This document shows positions 24,358 through 32,137 of a DNA stretch of 41,722 nucleotides, piece by piece. The notes beneath the pieces are model-generated. The model made no database searches. It was not told the DNA's origin and saw only the letters and a program-made list of their open reading frames with translations. The DNA comes from CAYWNK01 sp047639615 (GTDB lineage: Bacteria; Planctomycetota; UBA1135; GCA-002686595): assembly GCA_047639615.1 (NCBI GenBank), contig JBLIOL010000006.1:1-41722 (forward strand), read 5' to 3'. Numbering within the stretch: position 1 is the stretch's first letter; each line of letters starts with the position of its first letter. Position numbers and translations under genes: made by a program.

Positions 24358-24405
24358 GGTAGGGGATGCGAACCAGTTCGTAGGGTGAGCCCTCGAACCC
24401 CTACC
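24358..24405 (+). promoter_or_regulatory. Branched structured leader before propeller gene
   Basis: GGTAGGGG (24358-24365) is the exact inverse complement of CCCCTACC (24398-24405). Enclosed are two adjacent hairpins: 24367-24372 with 24377-24382 (CGAA/TTCG core, 4-nt loop), and AGGG/CCCT at 24382-24385 with 24390-24393. The shape is a small multibranch junction ending 11 bases before the ATG at 24417. It could control translation of the propeller/barrel pair; it matches no riboswitch class that I recognise. Confidence 0.4.
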
Positions 24406-24416
24406 CCGCACCGATC

Positions 24417-25850
24417 ATGATCACTCTGCTTGTTTCCCTCGCTCTTCTCGGCGTCACCGAAAACCCTGAATGGAGCGGCTTTCGCGGCAATAATGGCCTC
24501 GGCGTAGCGCCGGGCGCCAGCATTCCGGCCAGCTTGGACCCCGAGTCCAACCTGGCCTGGAAGGTGGAAGTGCCGGCGGGCTACTCATCGCCCGTGGTGA
24601 GCGGGAACCATCTGTTCCTGACCGCTACTGAGGGCAAGCAGCTGATCACGATCTGCCTCGATCGCGATAGCGGCGAAGAGCGCTGGCGGCGCTCGGTGGA
24701 GTTCGACGGTAAGCGGCCGGGTGCGAACTCTGCAGCCGCTCCGAGCCCGGTCACCGATGGCGAGACGCTGGTGGTGATGTTCCACTCGAAGGGGCTGTAT
24801 GCCTACGACTTTGACGGCCAGGAGCTTTGGCACAAGGAGATGGGGCCCTTCAATATTCCCCACGGCCTGGCTTCCTCGCCGGTGTTGCACAATGGCACGA
24901 TCTTCCAGTGCGTGGACCAGGACACGGATTCTTTCCTGGTCGCGGTGGATGTGCTCAGCGGAGACGAGCACTGGCGCGTTGAGCGCCCGCGCGCGACCCA
25001 CGGGTACGCGACCCCCGCGATTTGGGAACCCACCGAGGGTGAAGCTCAGGTGATCGTCTCCGGTTCCCTGGAGCTGGCCGGCTACGGTGTGAAGGACGGC
25101 GCCCGCAAGTGGTGGGCGAAGGTCGGTTCCTGGCAGGCCAAGTGCGTGCCCCAAGTACACGACGGTCAGGTTTGGATGAACTCCTTCATGGTCGGTCCGG
25201 GCGAGTTTGGCTTGCCCAATCCGAGCGGCACCTACGAGGAGCTGCTGAAGCTGCGCGACGCCAATGGCGACGGCTTCATCAACCGCGACGAGTGGGACCA
25301 CAAGGCCTTGCAGGCCGCATGGTTCGTGTTCGACCTGAACGACGACGACATGCTCGGCAGCGAGGACTGGGACTACCTGCTTGCGGCTGCGAACGAGAAT
25401 GGTGGTCTGTACTCGGTGCGTCTCGGCGGCGAGGGCGATGTGACCGAGACCCACGTGAACTGGGAGTACAACAAGCGCCGTGGCATGAGCGATGTGTCGA
25501 CGCCCCTGTTCACGGATGATGTGCTCTACATGATCAAAGAGGGCGGCATCTTGACCGCCATGGATGGTAGCTCTGGCGAGGTCTTCAAGCAGGAGCGCGT
25601 GGGCGACTCCGATCAGTACTTCGCTTCGCCGGTGGGTGCCGGTGGGCGCATTATTGTGGCCGGACTCTCGGGTCAGCTCTCGGTGGTGGAAGCGGGCGAG
25701 GACTGGAAGGTGCTCTCTACGACCACCCTCGATGAAAAGGTCTGGTCCACGCCGGCGTTGGCTGGCGATCAAGTCTTCGTGCGCTCCATGGCTGCGCTTT
25801 ACTGCTTCTCTGGTGAGCCGGCTCCTGCGGATAGCTCGGAGGACGAGTGA
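24417..25850 (+). CDS. BamB-like PQQ-type beta-propeller with EF-hand pair
   Basis: An exported 477-residue protein. It has a short hydrophobic N-terminus (MITLLVSLALLGV), then WSGFRGNNGLGVAPG and repeating blades typical of PQQ-binding-like propellers (SPVVSGNHLFLTATEG, CLDRDSGEERWRRSV, SPVTDGETLVVMF, LTAMDGSSGEVFKQERVG, WSTPALAGDQVFVRS). Inserted between blades are two calcium-binding loops, DANGDGFINRDEW at about 281-293 and DLNDDDMLGSEDW at about 306-318. The second has Asp at position 12 instead of Glu. Its TGA overlaps the GTG of the barrel gene by 4 bases, so the two products are probably made in fixed ratio. This suggests a BamB-like accessory role for the barrel (inference); a dehydrogenase role lacks support. 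Confidence 0.85.
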   Translation: MITLLVSLALLGVTENPEWSGFRGNNGLGVAPGASIPASLDPESNLAWKVEVPAGYSSPVVSGNHLFLTATEGKQLITICLDRDSGEERWRRSVEFDGKRPGANSAAAPSPVTDGETLVVMFHSKGLYAYDFDGQELWHKEMGPFNIPHGLASSPVLHNGTIFQCVDQDTDSFLVAVDVLSGDEHWRVERPRATHGYATPAIWEPTEGEAQVIVSGSLELAGYGVKDGARKWWAKVGSWQAKCVPQVHDGQVWMNSFMVGPGEFGLPNPSGTYEELLKLRDANGDGFINRDEWDHKALQAAWFVFDLNDDDMLGSEDWDYLLAAANENGGLYSVRLGGEGDVTETHVNWEYNKRRGMSDVSTPLFTDDVLYMIKEGGILTAMDGSSGEVFKQERVGDSDQYFASPVGAGGRIIVAGLSGQLSVVEAGEDWKVLSTTTLDEKVWSTPALAGDQVFVRSMAALYCFSGEPAPADSSEDE

Positions 25851-27502
25851 CAGCAAGGCGGACCCGTTTGGGGTGGCGAGGCTTGTGGGCGGTTCTCTTG
25901 ACCGCCCTCGCCTCGGCAGCCACCCCCCAAGAGGATGAGCGCCTGCTGATCGTCAAGGTCCGTGTGGAGCGGATTTCGGTCTTCGATGACGAGACCGCGG
26001 AGGATCGTCGTTTGGCTCGCTGGGTCAATGCCCTGCACTCGACGACCCGCGAGAGCACCATTCGGCGCGAGATGTGGTTTGGCGAAGGCGACCGTGTAAC
26101 CTCCGAGGAGGTCGAAGAGTTTGAGCGCAACTTGCGCGATATCGGGCTCTTTGCTGAAGCGGAGGTGAAGCTCGAGCCAACCGATGTACCCGGGGAGTAC
26201 GAGCTTGTGATTCACACCCACGACCGGCTCTCGCTCTTTGGTGGAGCTGCCGGCGGTGTGATCGGTGGCGTGGGCGTGGTGGGCGGGGGGCTTGGTGAGC
26301 GCAACCTATTCGGGCGTGGCGATCGGCTCTCTGCTGCCTACGCTGAGAATTCTCTGGGGGAGTTTCGCGGAGCGGTTAGCTATCGGGACTTTCACGTGGG
26401 AAGCAGCTGGGTTCAGGGGAACATCACGGTGGGACGCACGGACGAGGGCAACTTCATTCGCGCGGGTCTTCGTAGGCCCTTCAAGCACTTGGCAGATCCC
26501 TGGTCCTGGAAGGTGAACATCGATCGATCCACTTCGGACACGGACTACTACGAGGCTGGTGAGTCCGTGGCGGAGGTCGACCAGGCCCAGTCCGTTCTGA
26601 ACTTCGAGAGCATCTGGCGCACGGGGCCACTCGACCGTCTCTGGCACCGTGGCTTCGTGCTCAGCTACGGGTCCTTCAAATATGATCCTGCCACCGGAGC
26701 CCAGGCGAATACGGTGCGCGTGCCCGGGGATACGGATCGCATCTTCAGCGGTGGGCTGCTCGGGTACGACCGGGTTAGCGAGTACCGCAAGGTGCGCGGA
26801 CTCGACACTCTGGATTACGTGCAGGATTTGACCCTCGGGCAACGCTACGAGATTATTGGCGGTGGCCAGTGGCGTGCTGAGGCGGGGGAAAGTGAGCGCG
26901 TCGAACCCAGTCTGAGCCTGAAGGCTTCGACTGCGCACTATGCTGGACGCGAGAGCTACGTCACCCTGGGCTTGCGCGGCTCGGGCCGCACCCATGCCGG
27001 CGAATGGCGTGGATGGACCGGCGGCGTGGCTTTGCATGGCTACCTGCTGGAGCGCGGGCCGCACACTTACGCTGGCAGTGTCGCTTTCGACGCGGCCTTC
27101 GAGGGCGATGACTTGCCGATCTCACTCACCCTCGGTGAGGACAATGGCCTGCGCGGCTATCCGGCCCGTGAGTTCTCCGGTACCCGGCGCATGCGCATCA
27201 ACCTCGAGGATCGTCTCGACTTCGGCATTACCACCTATGCCTTTCAGCTGGGCATGGTGGGCTTCTATGACGCCGGTTGGAGCTGGGACCAAGGCGAGAG
27301 TCCCGGCGAAGCTTTGCAGTCCGTTGGGGTGGGTCTGCGCATCGGTTCACGCTCCTTGCTCGGTGGGGGGGTGGTCCGCATCGACCTAGCCTTCCCCCTG
27401 AACTCGGTGGACGGGCGCGAGGACTACGGTCCCCAGCTTTCCCTGTCCATCGGTCAGGTGTTCAGCTTCGTAGGCAACTCCAGCTCCCTATCTCAGCGCT
27501 GA
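25847..27502 (+). CDS. BamA/TamA-like outer-membrane protein (POTRA plus beta-barrel)
   Basis: A 551-residue outer-membrane protein of the Omp85 type. It begins with an Arg-rich signal peptide (about 1-25, LWAVLLTALASAA). One or two POTRA-like segments follow (about 30-125: STIRREMWFGEGDRVTSEEV, FERNLRDIGLFAEAEVKL, EYELVIHTHD). After that comes a barrel with GERNLFGRGDRLSAAY, the conserved LGEDNGLRGYPAREFSGTRR block, which resembles the L-R-G-Y/F element of the family, and the FYDAGWSW segment. The protein is shorter than BamA, which usually has five POTRA domains, and nearer to small Omp85 exporters. The start is the GTG that overlaps the propeller stop (GTGA). Its stop overlaps the convergent secretin-like gene by 10 bases. 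Confidence 0.85.
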   Translation: MTARRTRLGWRGLWAVLLTALASAATPQEDERLLIVKVRVERISVFDDETAEDRRLARWVNALHSTTRESTIRREMWFGEGDRVTSEEVEEFERNLRDIGLFAEAEVKLEPTDVPGEYELVIHTHDRLSLFGGAAGGVIGGVGVVGGGLGERNLFGRGDRLSAAYAENSLGEFRGAVSYRDFHVGSSWVQGNITVGRTDEGNFIRAGLRRPFKHLADPWSWKVNIDRSTSDTDYYEAGESVAEVDQAQSVLNFESIWRTGPLDRLWHRGFVLSYGSFKYDPATGAQANTVRVPGDTDRIFSGGLLGYDRVSEYRKVRGLDTLDYVQDLTLGQRYEIIGGGQWRAEAGESERVEPSLSLKASTAHYAGRESYVTLGLRGSGRTHAGEWRGWTGGVALHGYLLERGPHTYAGSVAFDAAFEGDDLPISLTLGEDNGLRGYPAREFSGTRRMRINLEDRLDFGITTYAFQLGMVGFYDAGWSWDQGESPGEALQSVGVGLRIGSRSLLGGGVVRIDLAFPLNSVDGREDYGPQLSLSIGQVFSFVGNSSSLSQR

Positions 27503-28545
27503 TGCTTGGGAGTCGTGTCTGCGGGTAGCGGGCCGAGCTCTTGAAGTTGAAGCAGCATCACGTAGTCGCGCTTCTTATCCAGGTCGGGTGTACGGATCAC
27601 GAGGCCCTCCTCGATTCCTAGGGCCATGCGTGTGGTGAGGCGCACGATCTTGACTTCCGGTAGTGAGATAGTCATCGGGGTCGTGTGACTTCCCAGGGTG
27701 GCCTCGAAGGTGGCCATGGGCATGGTCACATCGCTGTTCAAGAGGTTCACGTCAATGGCGTAGGTGCCGGAGCCGAGGGGGATGGCGCGCAGGTCGAAGG
27801 TGACGCCATCTTCGACTACATCGACGACGGGGTCAGCGATCTCCGTGTCACCCGGTTGAACGATGAGCAGCTCGTAGTCCTTGATGTAGGCGATCTGCTC
27901 GATCATCGAGATTGTGGCCAGTTGGCGTGAGCTGACGATCACCTTTGGCATGAAGAGCGTCTCAGTGCCTACCACGGATTGCAAGCCTGCTTGGAGCTTG
28001 GTCAACGGGCCTTGCTTGAAGGTCTGGCTGCTGCGTTGGACACCGAGCTTGTCCATGGAGCCTGAGGGGACGCTATAGAGAATGGCCTCGATCTGCACCT
28101 GTTGATGGGAGTCACGCTGGATAGCGAGGAAGCTGTCGACCCAGGCGGTGTGGGCGGGAGTTCCGGAGATCAAGAGGTTGCCGGCCGCATCCACGCGCAC
28201 GGCGCCGTTGCCTTGGAAGGCAGGCAGCCCGTGGACGCGGATGGCCTCCGCTATGGCGTTGGCGGTGGAGGTGGCGGACTTCTGGACACCCACGAAGAGA
28301 GCTAGCGCTGCTTCCACTTCGGCCGGCTCCACTAGTCCGAGGGCTTGGCGCAGCTCGTCGGCACGGTCTTGGCCGGTGAGGTCGGAAATGTCGTAGGCGC
28401 GCCAGACGGCGTCCTGCGTAGGTGCCGCAGCGACGGCGGTGCGACCGGCGCTAGGCAGGTCGGGTGCGGCCAGGTTTTGGGCGGCGGCGAAAGGCGCGAG
28501 CAAGAGAGCGCCGGCGAGGATGGCGGTGCGGTTGAGGTAGGACAT
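27493..28545 (-). CDS. Secretin-like exported protein of a sigma/anti-sigma operon
   Basis: A 350-residue protein with a signal peptide (MSYLNRTAILAGALLLAPFAAA). The central part VQIEAILYSVPSGSMDKLG resembles the secretin V.I.A.I..V....LG signature. The later FMPKVIVSSRQLATISMIEQ and DGVTFDLRAIPLGSGTYAID segments are like the secretin core strands (L..P.I....N..A.I..G..., G....V.P). It is much shorter than pore-forming secretins (usually about 600 residues), so it is either a mini-secretin or a derived scaffold. The frame is open from 28605; the ATG at 28545 gives the signal peptide. It is the third gene of the operon, 7 bases after the anti-sigma stop. Confidence 0.75.
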   Translation of the reverse strand: MSYLNRTAILAGALLLAPFAAAQNLAAPDLPSAGRTAVAAAPTQDAVWRAYDISDLTGQDRADELRQALGLVEPAEVEAALALFVGVQKSATSTANAIAEAIRVHGLPAFQGNGAVRVDAAGNLLISGTPAHTAWVDSFLAIQRDSHQQVQIEAILYSVPSGSMDKLGVQRSSQTFKQGPLTKLQAGLQSVVGTETLFMPKVIVSSRQLATISMIEQIAYIKDYELLIVQPGDTEIADPVVDVVEDGVTFDLRAIPLGSGTYAIDVNLLNSDVTMPMATFEATLGSHTTPMTISLPEVKIVRLTTRMALGIEEGLVIRTPDLDKKRDYVMLLQLQELGPLPADTTPKHQR

Positions 28546-28552
28546 TTTCGAG

Positions 28553-29092
28553 CTAGTTGGTGAAGGGGTGGGCGGTGGTGTGCTCGTAGGTGACGACGTC
28601 ACCAACGCTGATTGTCATGGGGCGGCTCGAGCCTGGCGCAGCTTTGAGTCGGCGGTGGGGTGGGCTTGATTCGAACTCCGTGTGTAGGCCCGAGTCGGTG
28701 TGAACCAGCCGGCGGCGGCCGGCGGAGTCTTGGTGTTCGATGATCAGCTCGAAGCTGACGGCGGCCGTGCGTAGGGGCAGGACGGTGGGCGCCTCAGCTT
28801 CGGCTAGGGCCGGGGCTTTGGCAGTTTGCAGGCCGGGCGCGAGGCGCCAGGTTCCCCAGGCCAGCAGGCAGCTGGCGGCAACGGCGAGCAGGGCCGCGCT
28901 GCGGCGTGGGCGTACAAGCTCAGGGGTCAGGTACTCGAGGCTCTCCATGAGCAGCACGAGTTCTTCCGCGAGCTCGGGCGCGTCCGCCAGGGCGGCTGCC
29001 AGTTGCGGGTCGTCGAGAGGATCCAGACGCTGGTCGAGCGCTGATTGGATGCGCTCCCAGAGCTCTTCGTGGGTCAGGCTAGGCGTGGTCAT
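28553..29092 (-). CDS. Probable anti-sigma factor, membrane-anchored
   Basis: A 179-residue protein. The cytoplasmic N-terminus (LTHEELWERIQSALDQRLDP, then LADAPELAEELVLLMESLEY) is a helical anti-sigma-like domain without zinc ligands. It is followed by one transmembrane segment (SAALLAVAASCLLAWGTWRL, about 85-105) and an extracytoplasmic domain of about 70 residues. Overlapping its sigma gene by 14 bases (ATG 29092, sigma stop 29079) and lacking any other domain, it is most simply the anti-sigma partner. The protein family is not recognised from motifs alone; position carries most of the evidence. The signal that releases sigma is unknown. Confidence 0.75.
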   Translation of the reverse strand: MTTPSLTHEELWERIQSALDQRLDPLDDPQLAAALADAPELAEELVLLMESLEYLTPELVRPRRSAALLAVAASCLLAWGTWRLAPGLQTAKAPALAEAEAPTVLPLRTAAVSFELIIEHQDSAGRRRLVHTDSGLHTEFESSPPHRRLKAAPGSSRPMTISVGDVVTYEHTTAHPFTN

Positions 29093-29615
29093 GGTGATCG
29101 CCTCCGGGCGATTTGGCAGCCAGTCGTCGACGGGCGCGGTGCAGGCGCGAACGCACACTGCCTTCGGCTAGGCCGGTCTCGGCGGCGAGTTCGCGCACCG
29201 AGCGATGTTCGAGGTGGAAGCCGCGGATCAGGCGCGCATCCATGGGGGCGAGGCTCTCGAGCAGGCGCAGCACGCGCTCCGAGTTGGCCCGTTCGGGTGC
29301 CGGCTCGGGACTCTGGGGCTCACTGAGGTGGGGCTGTTCCTGGGCCCGGCGGGCCTGTTCCCGGCCCCGGTCGATCCGTGCGCGCAGCAGGGCAACACGC
29401 AGCCAGGGCAGAAGCGGACGCTCCGGATCGAAGCTGTCTTGGTAGCGCAGAGCACGCGCCATGACCTCCTGGCCGAGATCTTCTGCGTCCTGTCCGGCCA
29501 CACGTCGCGCAAAGGCCAACAGGGCCGGCCTAGCGGCGAGGAGGCGCTCCTGGAAGGAGGTTGGGCTGGGCAGTTCGGGCTCCACGTTGGCTGATGCTGT
29601 GAGGCTTTGGGTCAC
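29079..29615 (-). CDS. ECF RNA polymerase sigma factor (second unit)
   Basis: A 178-residue ECF factor. Region 2 is at about 25-85 (LLAFARRVAGQDAEDLGQEV, then LPWLRVALLRARIDRGREQ), and region 4 is at about 115-168 (LLESLAPMDARLIRGFHLEH, ELAAETGLAEGSVRSRLHRA). A Pro/Glu-rich linker separates them. It starts at a GTG (29615) facing the divergent FG-GAP gene across 212 bases. It overlaps the anti-sigma gene by 14 nt, and the secretin-like gene follows. No C-terminal extension beyond the helix-turn-helix is seen, apart from a short His/Asp tail (GGDHHDHA). Confidence 0.93.
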   Translation of the reverse strand: MTQSLTASANVEPELPSPTSFQERLLAARPALLAFARRVAGQDAEDLGQEVMARALRYQDSFDPERPLLPWLRVALLRARIDRGREQARRAQEQPHLSEPQSPEPAPERANSERVLRLLESLAPMDARLIRGFHLEHRSVRELAAETGLAEGSVRSRLHRARRRLAAKSPGGDHHDHA

Positions 29616-29815
29616 GTAGATCAGATACCGGCGTGCAATCCCAATCGCTGCACGAATCTAGCGGATTCCTTCCCCGCGCGTGGTGGTGGGGGAGCCTGGT
29701 CCAGCTAGATCGGAGGCCAAAATGTACTCTGGTGGCTCGCTGCGCAACTTTCGCAGTTGCCGTCGCTAGGACTCTCGGGCGAAACACGTCCAGTTCCCGA
29801 CTCATTTCATCTTCC

Positions 29816-29819
29816 TGGA
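29816..29819 (+). promoter_or_regulatory. Shine-Dalgarno deciding GTG start of FG-GAP protein
   Basis: GGAG lies 8 bases before the GTG at 29828, which is followed directly by a signal peptide. This fixes the start there rather than at codons up to 65 residues further upstream in the same open frame. Confidence 0.7.
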
Positions 29820-29827
29820 GCCGACCC

Positions 29828-31633
29828 GTGATCAATCCGCACACCCTCGATCGCATCGCACGCACCCTTGGCCTCGCGGCTTGCCTAGCGCCCCTCGCTG
29901 GCGCCCAAAACGACATCACTTGGGCCACCTTCGCCCAGGACAATGGGCGCGTGAGCGGCAGCTCGACGCTCTCTGTGGGCGATCTTCAGGAGAAGGATTA
30001 CGACTGGGGGGATTTGGATCACGACGGCGATGACGACCTGGTGTGTGTGCGCAAGCAGCCCTTCACCAGCTCGGGGCGCTTCATCAACGTGCTCTTCATG
30101 AATGAGGGTGGTGTGCTGACGATTCGTACCAGCCAGTACGCGGCGGCCTCCGATGTGCCCGGCGATGATGGTTTCCTCACGGCGACGAACGACCGCGATG
30201 TGGCCCTGGTGGATGTGGACATGGACGGTTGGCTGGATGTGGTTACGGCCACGACCTTGAGCGCTGGTCAACCGAAGCACATCTCGCACCCGCGCGTGTA
30301 CATGAACCTCGGCGATGACGGCGCGGGCAACTGGCTCGGACTCATGCACGAGGACGCGCGTATCCCGCAGCTCTATGCCGGCGCCACCGCGACCTTCCCG
30401 CGCTTCTGCGCCGTGGGCGCGGGCGACGTGACCGGGGACGGCTTCCCGGATTTGTTCTTTGCTGACTACGACTCCGGTGGATCGGGCGGCGGCGACCTCA
30501 ACGATCGCCTGCTGATCAACGACGGCAATGGCTTCTTCACGGACGAGAGCTCGTCGCGCATGAACAGCGCCATGCTGAACTCCGGCTTCGGCACCTCGGC
30601 CGTGATCGTGGACCTCAACGGCGACGGAGTAGCTGACATCCTCGACGGCGAGTCCGGCAAGGTCGCGATCTACTACAACAACCCGGCCAACGAGGGCAAC
30701 TTCAACATCCTGCACAACCCCTACGGCGGCGCGCCCTATCACGTTAGCGCGGGGGATTTGAACCAGGATGGCTTGCCGGACCTGCTCATCAGCGATGACG
30801 GCCAGGACCGCTACTTGCTCAATCAGGGTAATGATGGCATCGGCCGCGTGATTTGGAGCTCGGCCCACGTCTACAACACGGACGATGGCTTTGCCTCCGA
30901 CAACCTCGTGGCAGACCTCAACAATGATGGTTGGCCTGAGGCCCTCTACGCGGATGTGGACGTAGACATCGGCGGGTGCAACCGACGGGCTCACATTTTC
31001 CATAACCGCGGCGGGACCGTTGGCGGTTTCGTGGACATGGTGGAGGAGAGCGGCGGCGGATTCAAAGCGGTCACAGGCTTGCCTCAAGCCGCGATGACCG
31101 GCATGCACGACATCGCTGCCATGGACCTGGAAGGCGACGGTGACTTGGACCTGGTCTTTGGGCGCTGCTCCGGCATGGATGTCTGGATCAACCAGTTGGA
31201 TCCGATTGATCCGGGCGTGGGCGCGAACTACTGCGGCCCGGCGGTGGTCAACTCAACGGGTTTGTCGGCGAGCATGAGCGCCACGGGTAGCGACGTGGCT
31301 GCGGACAACTCGCTGCTGTTGATGGCGTCCAACTTGCCGACCAACCAATTCGGCTACTTCGTGACCTCCGCCAGCCAGGGCTTCATCGCGAACCCGGGTG
31401 GCAGCCAGGGAAACCTGTGCCTCTCTGGCACTCTGGGCCGCTTTGTGCAGCAGGTGCAAAGCTCAGGGCCGGCGGGCCAGTTCTCGATTCAGGTGGACCT
31501 AAGCTCCTTGCCCGCGCCCATCAGCGCGGCGGTCATGGGCGGCGAGACCTGGAACTTCACGGCCTGGTATCGGGACGTGAATCCGGGCACCACGAGCAAC
31601 TTTGCCGACGGCCTGTCGGTGCTCTTCCAATAG
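29828..31633 (+). CDS. Secreted FG-GAP/VCBS repeat protein with C-terminal module
   Basis: A secreted protein of 601 residues. The signal peptide (INPHTLDRIARTLGLAACL, then APLAGAQ) is followed by about seven Asp-rich calcium-binding FG-GAP/VCBS repeats: DLDHDGDDDLVC, DVDMDGWLDVV, DVTGDGFPDLFF, DLNGDGVADIL, DLNQDGLPDLL, DLNNDGWPEAL and DLEGDGDLDLVF. They probably form a propeller that binds calcium or ligands at the surface. From about residue 465 comes a separate module of about 135 residues (NYCGPAVVNSTG, NQFGYFVTSAS, NLCLSGTLGRFVQQV, TWNFTAWYRD, SNFADGLSVLF) shared with the beta-helix protein nearby. The start is fixed by the GGAG at 29816. Substrate or partner unknown. Confidence 0.9.
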   Translation: MINPHTLDRIARTLGLAACLAPLAGAQNDITWATFAQDNGRVSGSSTLSVGDLQEKDYDWGDLDHDGDDDLVCVRKQPFTSSGRFINVLFMNEGGVLTIRTSQYAAASDVPGDDGFLTATNDRDVALVDVDMDGWLDVVTATTLSAGQPKHISHPRVYMNLGDDGAGNWLGLMHEDARIPQLYAGATATFPRFCAVGAGDVTGDGFPDLFFADYDSGGSGGGDLNDRLLINDGNGFFTDESSSRMNSAMLNSGFGTSAVIVDLNGDGVADILDGESGKVAIYYNNPANEGNFNILHNPYGGAPYHVSAGDLNQDGLPDLLISDDGQDRYLLNQGNDGIGRVIWSSAHVYNTDDGFASDNLVADLNNDGWPEALYADVDVDIGGCNRRAHIFHNRGGTVGGFVDMVEESGGGFKAVTGLPQAAMTGMHDIAAMDLEGDGDLDLVFGRCSGMDVWINQLDPIDPGVGANYCGPAVVNSTGLSASMSATGSDVAADNSLLLMASNLPTNQFGYFVTSASQGFIANPGGSQGNLCLSGTLGRFVQQVQSSGPAGQFSIQVDLSSLPAPISAAVMGGETWNFTAWYRDVNPGTTSNFADGLSVLFQ

Positions 31634-31638
31634 CAGCG

Positions 31639-32118
31639 CTAGCGGTCGTTGTAGAACACGTAGTCGCCTGCCCCGCCCGCGCGGTGGCAGGCGATACAGC
31701 GTGCGGGCGCGCCGGCTTGGGTGACCTTTCCCCGGGGCGTGTACTCCGCGTAGAACCAGTCCTGATGGCGCGGGTCGTAGCCGGGGACGCGTTCCATGGC
31801 CACGTAGGACTCTAGGCTGCTCGGGTCCGAGCTGGCGTAGTTGGCCTTGATGATGAGCGTGCCTGCGGGCAGCGCTTGCTGCTGCGCCGCTCCTAGGGCA
31901 TTGACCTGGGTCTGGATGAACTCCCCATGGGATCCGCCGCCGGGGCGGATGCCCGCATGGTCATCAAAATGGGCCCAGCTGGCGTGGCCCTGCAGCCGGC
32001 CCCAGAGTTCCTTGGCGCGCGTTTCCGCGCCGCCGTCCAAGCTTGAAAAACAAGCCGTGGTACCGGCCACCAGAGCGGCCGCGTACCACGGAAGAGTGCA
32101 TCGTCGGGGAGCTTTCAC
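31639..32118 (-). CDS. Cytochrome P460-family c-type cytochrome, lipoprotein
   Basis: A 159-residue heme protein. The N-terminus ends in LVAGTTAC, a lipobox-like motif (Cys about residue 23), and the heme attachment motif CIACH lies near the C-terminus (ARCIACHRAGGAGDYVF). The middle contains LIIKANYASSDP and GYDPRHQDWFYAEYTPRGKV, as in cytochrome P460-type proteins, which include hydroxylamine- and NO-metabolising enzymes. The characteristic cross-linking Lys cannot be assigned here. It is convergent with the FG-GAP gene, with stops 5 bases apart, and lies just downstream of the beta-helix gene on the same strand (19 bases), so they may be cotranscribed. Confidence 0.85.
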   Translation of the reverse strand: MKAPRRCTLPWYAAALVAGTTACFSSLDGGAETRAKELWGRLQGHASWAHFDDHAGIRPGGGSHGEFIQTQVNALGAAQQQALPAGTLIIKANYASSDPSSLESYVAMERVPGYDPRHQDWFYAEYTPRGKVTQAGAPARCIACHRAGGAGDYVFYNDR

Positions 32119-32137
32119 TCCCCTTCTATACGCGCAG

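Noticed and set aside
29885..31108. 407-codon frame on the - strand opposite the FG-GAP gene
   Set aside because: Mirror of regular Asp/Gly repeats; Val/His/Ala-rich with no family features.
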